Origin: Candidatus Trichofilum aggregatum
GTDB lineage: Bacteria > Chloroflexota > Anaerolineae > Promineifilales > Promineifilaceae
DNA: 50,831 nucleotides
Direction: 5' to 3'
Assembly: GCA_016716885.1 (NCBI GenBank)
Contig: JADJUV010000033.1
Coordinates: forward strand, 1-50,831
Shown here: positions 15,009-27,500 of the stretch, piece after piece
How positions within the stretch are numbered: position 1 is the first letter of the stretch
Layout: every line of letters starts with the position of its first letter
Program-made: the position numbers and the translations under genes
The notes under the pieces: generated by a model
The model's database searches: none
Told to the model about the DNA's origin: nothing
What the model saw: the letters and a program-made list of their open reading frames with translations, nothing else

Positions 15009-15543
15009 TCGCGGCCGCATCCCCGCCACCCCCTCTCTGCTGATGAGCCGAGAAAATCTTACGTAGGACAAATGCCAGAACGCGGCCGCGCTCAATCCAG
15101 AAAAGAACAGGCGCAAAACAGAGCGGGGTGGGGGTGAAGAGGGGAGAAGGATGGCGAGGCAGGAGTGTTTGCGGCCGCGTCAACCAGCCGCCAAAGGGTG
15201 AGACCCACGAACGTGCTATAGACCAGGTAGGGCACATCTCCATGGTGAAACCTATTGCGGATAGACGAGAAATTGGCGCACACCTACGCAGTTCATTCTT
15301 GATAATCCTACGCCTCAATCTGTCTCTGCCATTGGCGTTCAAATCTATCCTGACAAGCTTCCTGCCCCCTTCGTCCTATTGAAGCGATTCCTTAACTTCG
15401 CTATCATTTCAGTATCTTCACAGATGTGCCACCCATAAAAATATTAATTTCATTGGAATACCGGTTCATTCGAGGCCAGTTATGGCTGGTTTAGCCTGTA
15501 GCCAAAGCCTTCCCGTTAATCTTGTCTGCCCGCAGGAGAAGAG
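15009..15543. other. Gap upstream of the giant gene, with octamers and repeat copy 2
   Basis: No supported gene. The 35-bp direct repeat seen at 12519 recurs at 15010-15044, and GCGGCCGC occurs at 15011, 15082 and 15171. A minus-strand stretch (about 15170-15260) reads VYSTFVGLTLWRLV and may be a membrane-protein remnant. The last ~150 bp are A/T-richer and presumably contain the promoter of the giant gene. Confidence 0.45.
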
Positions 15544-18500
15544 ATGCACTCCATTCGCCGTTTACCGCTCCTTTTTTTAACCCTGGTGCTGGCTTTAATC
15601 TTTCTCATGGCCCTGCCCGCTCTGGCAACCGGTGGCCCCACCCCGGCCGAAGTTGTGGCCACTGCCTGGCAGAACACGCAAACGGCCGATGCCTACACCT
15701 ACTCGGCCACCGCCATCCAGACGGATCACCCCCTGCCCAAACTGCAAAACATTGGCCTCAGCCCCCATACCCAGCATCTCTTTGCCCAGGGGACGATGAA
15801 CCAGGCCGAACAAGGGTTGACGTTGAACCTGTGGCAAGAGGGAAGCCAGGTGGGCGACCTGAACAGTGCTTTGCAGGTAAAAATTGAGAACGGACAGGTG
15901 TATGGGCGCGTCGGCGTGGCCGAATGGCAACCCCTGGAAGAGGATGTTGCGGCTGTTTTTGCGCCCGGCCAGGACATGATGGGCTACCTCGCGGCCGCGA
16001 CCAACGTCGTCTTCCTCGGTCAAGAAACACGAGCGGGCCTCACCTTCAGCCGCTACACCTTCACCATTGATGGCTCACTTCTCGCCACCCAACTACGTGA
16101 CCAATTCCAGGCCGATTTCGCCCGGCGGGGTGAACTACCCGCCGGTATCCAATTCCAACTACCCCGCCGCTACGTCGAAATGATAGGCAGTGGCGAACTG
16201 TGGCTAAATCAGGACGGTTTGCCTTTACGCCAGATTATTTCGATGCAATTCCCCCCCGAAGGAGACTTCCGGCAAGAAGTTGAACTCACCACCGATTATG
16301 CCAACTGGCAAACCGGTTCCACTTCTCTCCCTTTTGCCGCGCCCTTCCTCAACCGCCTGTCCGACCCCGAAACAGTCACCCAGCTCCAAACCACTGCCAT
16401 CATAACCACACTGCTTCTGGGCATTAGCTGGTTTGGTCTCACCTACTACCGCCGCCGTTGGTTCTACCGGGGGTTCGTCAGCACCATCGTCGCCATCATG
16501 CTCCTCTCCCCCCTGCTCCAAACCCGCCAGGTCAACGCCCTGACAACCGCCCTGGCCCCAGATACCCCCGCACCCTCTGTCTATGTGCCCCCAGTACAAC
16601 CCTTCAACCCCCACCAAAACCCCCGGCTTAACCTGTCGGCCAACCTCTCCCTCACCCCGGCCCGCAACAGCTTCAGCGAGAACCCCACCGATAGTGATGG
16701 GGATGGCCTGAGTGACGAACAGGAAGGGCTACTGGGCAGTGATGCCTATAACCCCGATACCGATGGGGACGGCCTGGGGGATGGGGTCGAGTTTACCCAG
16801 TTGGGAACCAGTGCGGTGTTTACCGATACGGACGACGACAACATTCTTGATCTTATCGAGGTGAATGGCTACCAGGATGCCGGGGGTGTCTGGTGGTATC
16901 TGGACCCGTTGACACCAGATAGCAATGGGGATGGGGTGATGGACACCCTGGAATGCCCGGCGTTGGTCAACCCCGCTTCCGGGACAGCTTGCCCGGATAC
17001 GGATGGGGATGGTGCGCCCGATTTTAATGACCATGACAATGATGATGATGGTGTGCCCGATAGGGACGACCTGGCGGCTAATGTGGCGATGGGTAGCGGC
17101 CGCGATACCAACGGCCTCATCCAGGGGTTTGCGGATCAGACCTTCGCCCTTTCCGTCAGCCAGATGAACCCTGGCGTCCCCCATCAAGTCACCTTCCAAT
17201 TTCGCCCCACCAACCCCAGCCACCTCTGGTACAACATGAGCGTACTCGATTGGCCGTCCAACGATTACTACGGCAACGTCCAACGCCACGGTGACACAAC
17301 GTTTCAGGATGTTCAGCCACAAGCCCAATCCACCGATGCCAACGGCGATTTGCGCCTCGTGCCCATGCTAGAGATCGAGATTCCCTATCAGGCGGGGAAC
17401 TATGGCGGCTTGCCCACCCTCGCCAACCCTGCGCCCATCACCGTCACCAATCCCATCACCAGTTGGTTGGACATGCGCCAGGCCCAGGAATATGGGTTGG
17501 GTGTCAGTTATAAAAGTGCCGACAGTGCCAACTTACTCGTCTACATCCCCGTCACCCTGGACAAAAATGATGATACCGGTGATCCCACCGCTTTTGTGGC
17601 CCAGATGCCCTACTGGCCGACTCAGGAAGCGTTCAGCCAACCCCATCAGGTGCGGCTGATCTGGATCGTGCAGGCGATCACCAATCAATGCACCGCCTTT
17701 GCCCTGACCGATGGACAGGTGACCGGTTGCCAGACCTGGTCACCTGATGCGGTGACCAACATTCATACCTACGTGGATGATTGGTATTTGACCGGTTTGA
17801 CGGTACGTGAAGATAGGGGCGTAGACATCAGCATCATTCACGAAGAGCAACCTTCGGCCCAACCGGGTTATGATGCCGCCAGCTATTACGAACGGGGTTT
17901 GTGGTCACTCTTTAGCGGGCTAGAAAGCAGTTTCCTGGCGGGGCGGGTAGATGGGGGTCAGACGTTTGATCTGGGGGAAATCAGTCGCCGTTTTGATGTG
18001 ACCCGTACCGCCACCCTGACCGAAAGCTGGGGTATCACCACGACCTTTAATGTTCACACCTTTAGTCTGGAGCAGGAGTTACACCTGGCGTATGTGCCCA
18101 TGACGTACACGCAACAGGTGCTAAATGCCAATTTTGGCACCGCGGCCGCGAACACACAAGTCACGCTCCTCTACGCCTCAGAACAGCGGGAACGAACCGC
18201 TACCCTGACCGCCGGGCCAACCGTCATCACGGCCCCCGCCGCCGAAAACGGTGTCATTGATAGCCCCTCTCTAGCTATCGCCCTCGACCCGGACGCCGTG
18301 CCCTCACGTACCGTCGTCAATCTGCGGTGGGCCCCCTTCCGTGCCCTGGGGGCGGATGAATGGGCCGCCCAACCTCCCGCTGATTACCTGGAATATGTGC
18401 GCGGCCGCATTGCCAACAATCCGGCGGAATATGACTTCATCGAGAACATTTCCGTCGTCACCGGTGACGATTATGTGACGGCTAATGGTTTTGATGTGCT

Positions 18501-21500
18501 GGAAAGTTTTTATGTGGCCCGCTATCTGGGGATGAACAGCCTGGTGGAGATGAATGAATTGCCCATGCCTGCCCCCAACGCGGCTGCGGACGCCCTGATC
18601 AGTAACAACCTCGCGCCTGATCTCGGCGATACCTTTGGCAGTGTCGCCGCCGCCATCAAAGACATGGCCGACCTGTTTGCCGACGCCAAAGAGCAGAGCA
18701 CCAGCATCATATCTCTGAACAAAGGCTATGACGCGGCTGGGGTGGGCTTTGCTTCGGCGGGGGCCGTTTTTGGGGTGTTGGCCCTCGTGGCTGGCGATAG
18801 CCCCATTGGTCAGGTCCTCACCATCGCCAAAGACCTGATGACCCTGTTAGACTTTGGGCGCACCATCCTACAAGCCATAAAAAATGGTCAGGCCTGGGGT
18901 GAAACAGTGGTCGTTGGGGGAGCCACGGCCGTCATCGTTCTCATTGTCGTCGTTGTCATCATCATCGTTACCTTTGTCATTCAAATCTGGACATCAGAGG
19001 TGGAAGTCGGTTCGGTCGCCTTTAATCAGGCCCTGGTTAAAGTCATTGCCACAACCATCGTCATCGCCATCTACATTCTCGCCTCCATGAACCCCATTGG
19101 CGCCATCATCGTTACCATCATTGGGGCTATTGACGGCCTTCTCAGCCTGATTTGTAATGCCGTCGAATTCCTGGGGGATACGGAGATAACCGATGAAGGC
19201 TCCGGGTGGACGTATTGGGTCTGCGGTGGCATCACCGGAGCCTTAGTCGAACTGATAGCCTACCTCTTCTACGATTCCGCCCCCTTACTGGACATGTCCC
19301 GCACCAATCGCCTGCAATACACCCCTCCCCAACCCATACTCGTAGACCCCAACCTGGGTTATTCCGGGGCCAATCAGATACAGGCCGGGCTGGTCGTCAC
19401 CAGTTCCCTCTACCCCAACGCCGACGCCGACCTCAACCTGACCGGCACCGCCGATGAATTTATTGACGACGAAAACCTGATCCGAACCACCTTGCGCTAT
19501 ACCCTCACCCTGTCCGAAGAGTTGGGCGATGATCGGTTCCATGTTCGTGCCGGTATCGAGACCGACCAGATGATAGATGAATGGCTACCAACCGGAGCCG
19601 TCACCCCCACCCATTATGTGACCGATTCTCTCTCCAGCCACATTCCCCTCAGCCTGATCGTGGGGATCAATCAACCCCTGCCCCTTTATCTGGCCGAAGG
19701 GCAAGGCATCAACACCGTGGAATGTGTCCCGGTCACATTTGGCCTCGGCTGTTGGCTCAATGGCGAAAGCGACACCCTCTATATCAACCTGGGGGAACGG
19801 TATCCGTTTGATATTTTCCCGGCGACCCTGGCTGAGTTTGTCAGCCTGGCCCGGCTTGATGGTTACGCCAACGGCTACGCCCCCCTCTGGTCCCAAACCG
19901 GCTCCCCCTCCTGGCCGGTGCAGGCCGATGCTGACGGGGATGGTCTGCGTAGCCCGGATCATCCCACCTTACCTGGCAATGATCCCAACGATAGCACCGC
20001 TGACGCTGATAACGATGGCCTCTCTGACTTTTTCGAGATCAAATACAACAGCAACCCCCTTAATCCCGATAGTGACCAGGATGGTTTGTCTGATGCGGAC
20101 GAGGTTTTCTACGATACCAACCCCAATCTGGCCGATAGCGATCAGGATGGCTTGAGTGATGGGGCCGAAATCACGGGTTGGGCTTTCATCTATTACTACG
20201 ATGCCAGCACCGGTACGGCCCATACCACCTGGGTCGTCTCTGATCCCCTCACCTATGACACCGATGGGGATGAATTGTCGGATCAGCAGGAGAAGTTATA
20301 CGGCTTTAACCCCCGTGTCTATTCCGCCGAAGCCGTTTTGTCCATTAGCACGGCTCTGGATGACAGCGATGGTTTTGTCGCTCCGGGGCAGGTTATTTCC
20401 TACACGGCGGTCATCAGCAATGAGACCACCAGCCGCCAGGCCAATGGTCTGCTGATGGTGGAATTTCCGCCTGCGGTACAGGATAGTACCCTCGACCCCA
20501 AACCGTTTATTTTGGAAGCAGGGGCCAGCACAACCATAAGCGGCACCGTCATGGTTGACCCCCTGGCTCCGTCGCAACAGATCACCTTGACCAATCGGGC
20601 TGGGGCGGTCCTCATCCCCCAGATTTCCGAGCAATCTTTGTGGCTTCGGTTTAATGAAGCGGTGAACACGGGCAGTTATTATGATGAAGCGCGGCCGCAA
20701 CACAGCATCACCTGCACCACCTGTCCGGCCCCCACCACCGGCTACCAGGCCAACGCCCTCACCTTTAATGGCGTAGACGACTTCCTCACCGTCGGCCAGC
20801 CCGATCACCTGGGACTCTCCGGCCCCAGCTTCACCTTCATGGCCTGGGTACGCTTCCCCAGCACTGTGCCCGTCTCGCCCCTGTTCGTGGCCGGGCAACA
20901 AAGCGGCGCTACCTGGTCCGATTACCTGGAGTTTCGGGTGGCCCATGGCCTGCCGGAATTGGCCGGAGAAGTGGGGGGGAATCCTATCCACGTCAACCCT
21001 GTCCCGACCCCGGTTCCGGCCAACGTCTGGTATCACCTGGCCTGGCGTTATGATGGCCTTAGCCAACAGCTTACCCTCTTTCGCGATGGGGTCGCTCTCA
21101 CCAGTGAAACCGTCACGGCTTTACCGGCAACCATCACCTCTGCCTTCATTGGTCGGGGCTTCGTGGGTTATTTTGACGGCCAGATAGACAACCTGGAGAT
21201 TTATCCCACCGCTCTAACCGACGCCGCCATTGCCGCTATGGTGTTGAAACCGGCCATCCATCTCAACTTTGAGAACAGTTCGGCCACAACCGACCTGTAT
21301 GGCAACCTGGTGGCGGCCCGTAACGCCACCACCAATAGTGCCGAGCCGTATGCCCAGACAGGGGGAATCGGGGGGGGCAACGCGGCCGCGTTCGATGGTC
21401 AGCACAATGTGGTTCTCCCAACCACCCCGTCCACCCGCTACTCCGCCTACACCCACTCCTTCTGGGTCTTCCCCCAAAACACCACCGGTCTGCAAGGGAT

Positions 21501-24500
21501 CGCCGGTTCGGGTATGGCGACAGATATTAACGATCTGAATGCCGCCGGTTTTGGCCTCGACGCCACTGCCTCTATCTTTATCGAAAATGGCACCCGGCTG
21601 GTGGTCGGTTTTGGTGATGGCACCCAATTTCGCACCGCGACCAGTGGCAATATTCTCACCCCCAACCAGTGGAACCATATTGTCCTGAGTTATGGCGAAG
21701 ATGGCGTGGCCCAGTACCATGTCTATGTAAACGGCATTTTCCGGGAAACATTGGTGGGCACGTTCGCGGCCGCGACCCAAAACCCCCGTATGCCCGGTTT
21801 CATCGGCTCGGCCACTCAGCACGGCGTCGTCACCTATCATGGCATGTACGTCTATTACGACCTGGTAGATGGGGATGGCGACATGGAACTGTACTTTCTG
21901 TTCAATGGCAACCGGGTCAACCGGCAGGACTTTATTGCCGAAGGGGATCAATGGTTCCCCGCTAACGGCGTCAACCCGGTAGAAAACAGCAATCCGGTGC
22001 AGTTCTACCAATATCAGGGCCTTCTCACCGGCTATGAAGATGATGGCGAAGATTGGGATGATCCCCTCGACCCCGCCGCCGATGATCGGCTCAACTATGA
22101 TTTTTGGGCGCTGGACCCCAGCCAATATTTGTTCAACATTGCCCAGCCCTCACAAAACAATGCCGCCATTTACACCAACCAAAATATCAACAACCTGCTG
22201 GCCGAGTTCATCTTTGGTGATCCGGTTCTGTTCGACTTAGACAACGATGATCCGGGGGTGGCGAACCTGGTCGCCAGTCACGACAACCCCTCACAACCCT
22301 TCACCGGCTATCTGGACGAGTTCCGCGAATATCATCGCGCCCTGACCGCCAGCGAAGCCCAACTCCTTTACCGGCAATCTCAGCCCAACAGCGTGGCCTT
22401 CAATTTAGATGAACCCCCTGGTGTATCCACCTTTGCCGATTTTGCCGGTTCTTATCTGCAAGGGGCCTGCAATTTCCTGGGCGACACCTGCCCCATCACC
22501 GGTATTCCTGGCCTGTCCAACCAGATGGCTCTGTTTGGCAGTTTGCCCGCCGGTAACAGCAACGCCAACGACTACATCACCTTACCGTCCGCGGCCGCGC
22601 CCTTCACCGATGGCAGTTTTACCCTTTCCGCCTGGGCCAACCCCCGTGAGTTAGCCGGGGCCACCCGCCCCCTCATCGGCACAGACGACGACCGGTCGGT
22701 CGCCCTCACCCTGGTCAACGGTTTCCCCACCTTCACCTTCGACAATGGCACACCTTACGGCCACACCCTCACCGCCCCTGCCCCCATCAACGAAAACGAA
22801 TGGGTGCATCTGGCGGCGGTGTACCATGCCGGTTCCCCGGCTGGCGACAGCCACAACTGGGCCACCACCGCCGACGGCGCCTCCGTCAGCCTGATTGATG
22901 GCTCCGGGGCCGCTAATGTCTTAGATACCCAGGTTTCTACCGGTGCGACCACCGTCAGCACCGCCAACGCCTGGGTACGGATTGACCTGGGGCAGGTGCG
23001 CCACATCAACCAGATCACCGTGCGCACCCTGGGGGACAACTCACCCCCATCGGGCACGGTGCGCCTCTTCTATGACAATAATTTTGCCGGGGGGAGCGTC
23101 TGGCAAATGGGGGCGGCGTTCTCCTCTTACCAGTCGTTTACGGTGAACGAGCGGTTTGGCCGTTATGTGGAAATCAAGCTGGATGGCTCCGCCACCGACC
23201 CACTCACGGTGTACAAAATCGAAGTGTTTGGGGCCTCGGATCAGCCCCGCCGGGAGTTGTATGTGGATGGAACGCTGGTTGCCAGCCAGGCTGGCCCTGC
23301 ACCCGTGCGCCCCTACAACAACATCTTTATCGGTCGCGGCCGCAGTCCGATTGCCTACGACTCCTACCGGGGCTACCTGGACCAGGTGCAGTTCTATAAC
23401 TACGGCGTCAAAAACATCAACAACCTCCTGCGCGATGTGCCCGTCTTCCGCCTGCGCCTCGACGAACAAAGCCAACCCACCACCAACCAGTTCAGCAACA
23501 GCGTCGCCGGTTTGCCCCATGCCGCCAATAGCCCCGTCAGTTGCCTTACCACTGAATGGTGTCCCGTGGCCGGGCCTCCCGGCAAAATGAACCGCTCCGC
23601 CGTTTTTACCGCCAGCCGCCTCGACACCACCCTGGCCCAGACAGTCGGCAACGAATTCACCATTTCCTTCTGGATCAAAGGGGCACAAGGGGGGTATCCC
23701 AGCGGCGACCTGGTTTATTTACGGACGACGGTCACCTCTTATGCCCAGGTCGGCTTCGATAGTCAGGGCCTGCCCACCTTCACGGTCAACAACGGCAACG
23801 CCCTCACCTATCTCAGCCCCGTCCCCCTGGAACCAAACCAATGGTATCACGTCGTTTTCCGGCGCAGTGCGGCCAATGGTGAACGCTCTATCTTTGTCAA
23901 CGGCCAGAAAATTGCCACCGGTTCGGCGGGAACCCGCCCCTCTGGCAACTTAACCGCCCTTGTCGGGGCGTTTTCCGGCAACGAATTGGTGGCCCAACTC
24001 GACGAGCTAAACATCCATAACCTGGCCCTGACCGACGGGCAGATCAGCCGGTTGTACGATTATCAGGCCAGTTGGTACGAAATCGCCTACGATAATCGCA
24101 TCGTTGTAGACGGGGAAACCCCCAACCTCTATCTGACCGCCGACTTGCCTGCCTATCTCCGTCGTCAGGATGCGCCGCTGTTCCTGGCGATCACCGCTGA
24201 CGACCTGGGGCCAACGGGTGATTCTCCCTTTGCCAGTGGCGTCATTTCCCTGACCTACCAGGTGAATGGGGGGGCCTGGCAAACGGCTGTACCCGATGGT
24301 GCGCTCTGGTTGTTGACAGTCACACCGGCTACGGCCGGGCCGCTCAACCTGACCGTCCGGGCCACGGATCAGAGCGACAATAGCCATACGGCCAGCCGTA
24401 CTTTGACGGTAGATGGTGCTCCGCCCGCGGCCGCGTTCGCGCAACCGTACAGTTCCAACATCATCACCACCCAGACCAACGGCAACCAGGTCACGGTCTG

Positions 24501-27500
24501 GTTACAGGGCACCGCCAGCGATAGCGGCAGTGGCCTGGCCAACATCACCCTCAGCCTGAGTGACAACCTGGGGCGTGATGTCAGCGGGGCACAAGCCGCC
24601 CAGGTGACAGGAAGCAATTGGGGTGTGGCTTATCCTTTGCTCGACAGCCTCAGCACCGGAACCTACACCGCCACCCTCATCGCCCGCGACTTCGTCGGCA
24701 ACACCATCACCCAAACCACGCGCATCCGCGTGGATGACAGCCTGGCGCAAGCCTGGTTAGCCAATGTGGATGCCGGGCAAACGTATCAGCCCGATGAATA
24801 TTTGCGCCAGATCACCTATACCACCGGTACGGCCATCACCCTCACCGGAACCGTGCTGGACACTCCCTACCCCAGCAACAGCGATCTCTACCTGGCGTTT
24901 GAAGAACCCACCTTTGACGGCTGGGTAATGGATGCCTCTCGTTCCCATAACTGGCTCGCCTGTACCACCTGCCCGGCCCCGGTCGCCGGAGCAAAGGGGC
25001 AGGGGGTGGCGTTCACCGCCGGTACAACCCTGTCCGCCCCGCAAACCCCCGTCACCCTGACCCAATTTACCCTGGCGTTCTGGTTAAATACGGTCGGCGC
25101 GGCCGCGAGCCAACAAACGCTCCTGGATTACGGCCCCGATTTACAGGTAGAGCGGGTAGCCGGGAGCCACCAATTGGCCTTCACTGCCGGTTCTCAAACC
25201 CTCACCCTCACCAACACCACTACCCTCACCGACAACACCTGGAACCATGTCGCCTTTGTCTATGACGGCCTCAACCAATTGATCTACGTCAACGGCCAAC
25301 TCCTGGCTTTCGCTCCCCTGAGTGAGCCGGTAACACTGGGCGATACCTTCACGGTCGGCGGCAACTTCACCGGACAGATGGACGAACTCCTGCTCTACCG
25401 GCAAGCCTGGCCTTCCACCCTCATCAGCCAGCTACAAACACCCATCGGCTATGAGGTTCAGCAGATAGAGATGGCTCTGGTGCGCCGCGAATTCAATGCC
25501 CCGCCGCCCACCACGTTCGATTGGCAGCCTACCACCCTGAACAGCCAGCCGGGTGATCCCTTTGCGGCCTGGAGCTATACCTTCCCCACCTACCCGCTCC
25601 CTGGTTACTACCAGCTTTATCTACGCACAACCGACGGTAGCGGCCGCGAACTCATCCTGCCGCGTGTCTGGGAAGGGGCGTTTGATTGTGCGGGCCGCAT
25701 CCGCTACGTCAACCCCGACGCCACCGGAACCGGAACGGGCCTCTCCTGGGACGACGGCTTTACCACCCTGCAAGACGCCCTGGCCATCCCCCTCTGTCCC
25801 CACGCCGAAATCTGGGTCAAAGCCGGAACCTATTACCCCGACGAAGGGGCCGGGCAGACCGCCAATGATCGCAACGCCACCTTCCGCCTGCACGATATGA
25901 TCACCGTTTATGGCGGTTTTAATGGCACGGAAACCGCTCTCGACCAGCGTGATTGGCAAAACAACGTCACCATTCTCAGCGGCGACCTGGATCAAAACGA
26001 TGGCACTGGCTCACCGGTGGGCAACAACGCCTTTAATGTTGTCACCGGCAGTGGGGGCAACACCACCGCCGGTCTGGATGGCTTCACCATTAGCGGGGGG
26101 CTGGCGAATCAACCGGGCACATTTAACAAACAAAATGGGGCCGGTATTCTCAACAATGGGGCCATTCTCACCCTGCAAAACCTGCTCATCACCCACAATG
26201 AAGCCCCGGGTAGCCCTGGCAACGGCCAACCGGGTAATGGGGGTGGCCTCTACAACATCAACAGCAGTTCGGTCATCAGCAATGTCGTTATCAGTCACAA
26301 CCAATCCAGCCGTTATGTGGGTGGTATCTACAATGAGGGCAGTGATCTCATCCTGATCGCTGTCACCTTCAGTAACAACACGGCGGTGTGGGATGGCGGC
26401 GGTCTGTATAACCAGGATGGGGCGCCGGTTCTGCAAAATGTCCTCTTCAGCCAGAATCAAGGCCGCTCCGGGGCCGGTATGTTCACCCTCAATGGTGACG
26501 CCAGCCTGAGCAATGTCACCTTCCAGGGGAACAATGCCTCCAGTCGCGGCGGCGGTTTGACCAATGCCCTGGGCAGTGATTCCCTGTTGCTTAATGTCCT
26601 GTTTACCGGCAACGAAGCCGACTTTTTCGGGGGGGCCATGTTCAACGATGGCAGTAACCCCACCCTCACCCAGGTGACTATCAGCGGCAACTGGGCCACA
26701 ACCTGCACCACACCCACTTTCTGTGGCGGCGGCCTTTTCAACCTCAATAGCAGTCCCCAGATTCGCAACAGCCTCATCGCCAACAACCGGGAGCGGAGTA
26801 ACACGGGTACAGCCACAGCCAATCTGTACAACTACACTCTTAACGGGGGCAGTAGCCTTCCGGTCATCCAAAGTAGTCTGGTGCAGGGGAGTGGCGGCAG
26901 TGGGGCGGGCTGGAATGGGAGTTTGGGCACGGACGGCGGCCGCAACCTGGATGGTGATCCCGCCTTTTTTGCTCCCGTAGACCCGGCCACCGCCCCCACT
27001 CTGGGGGGTGACTTCCGGCTTCTGGGAACCTCGGTAGCGATTGATGCGGGCAACAACGCCCTCTGCCCGCTGGCCGATGGGCGGGGCGAAGCCCGTACCG
27101 ACTGGGGCTGTGATCTGGGGGTGTATGAGATGCAGTTCACCGATTTGACGACCGTCACGCGACCGCTTCAAACTGGTCAGACCGTCACCTTTGGCCCCAC
27201 ACTGGGCCGGGTCAGCGTCAACGACGACGGCGGTTGCCTCACCGGCCTGTCCCTGCAACGGGTAGACGCCAACCATCCCCAGGCCCTCTCGGTGGCGATG
27301 CAGACAGGGCGTTACTGGGTGTTGACCCCCGTTGGTTGTGACAATGGTTTTGCCGTTGAACTGAGCTTCCTCACCCCACTCACCGCGGCCAACAATCAGG
27401 TGTGCCGCTGGAACGTTGCTTTGAGCCGTTGGGAATGTGGTTTACCCGCCCAGCACAACGTCGAGGCGGGGCCGTTAGGGGGGCAGGCATTGACCCGCAC

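Noticed and set aside
20296..21066. 256-aa minus-strand frame within the giant gene
   Set aside because: Antisense to TSP3 and LamG coding sequence that has clear motifs; composition is that of a shadow frame.
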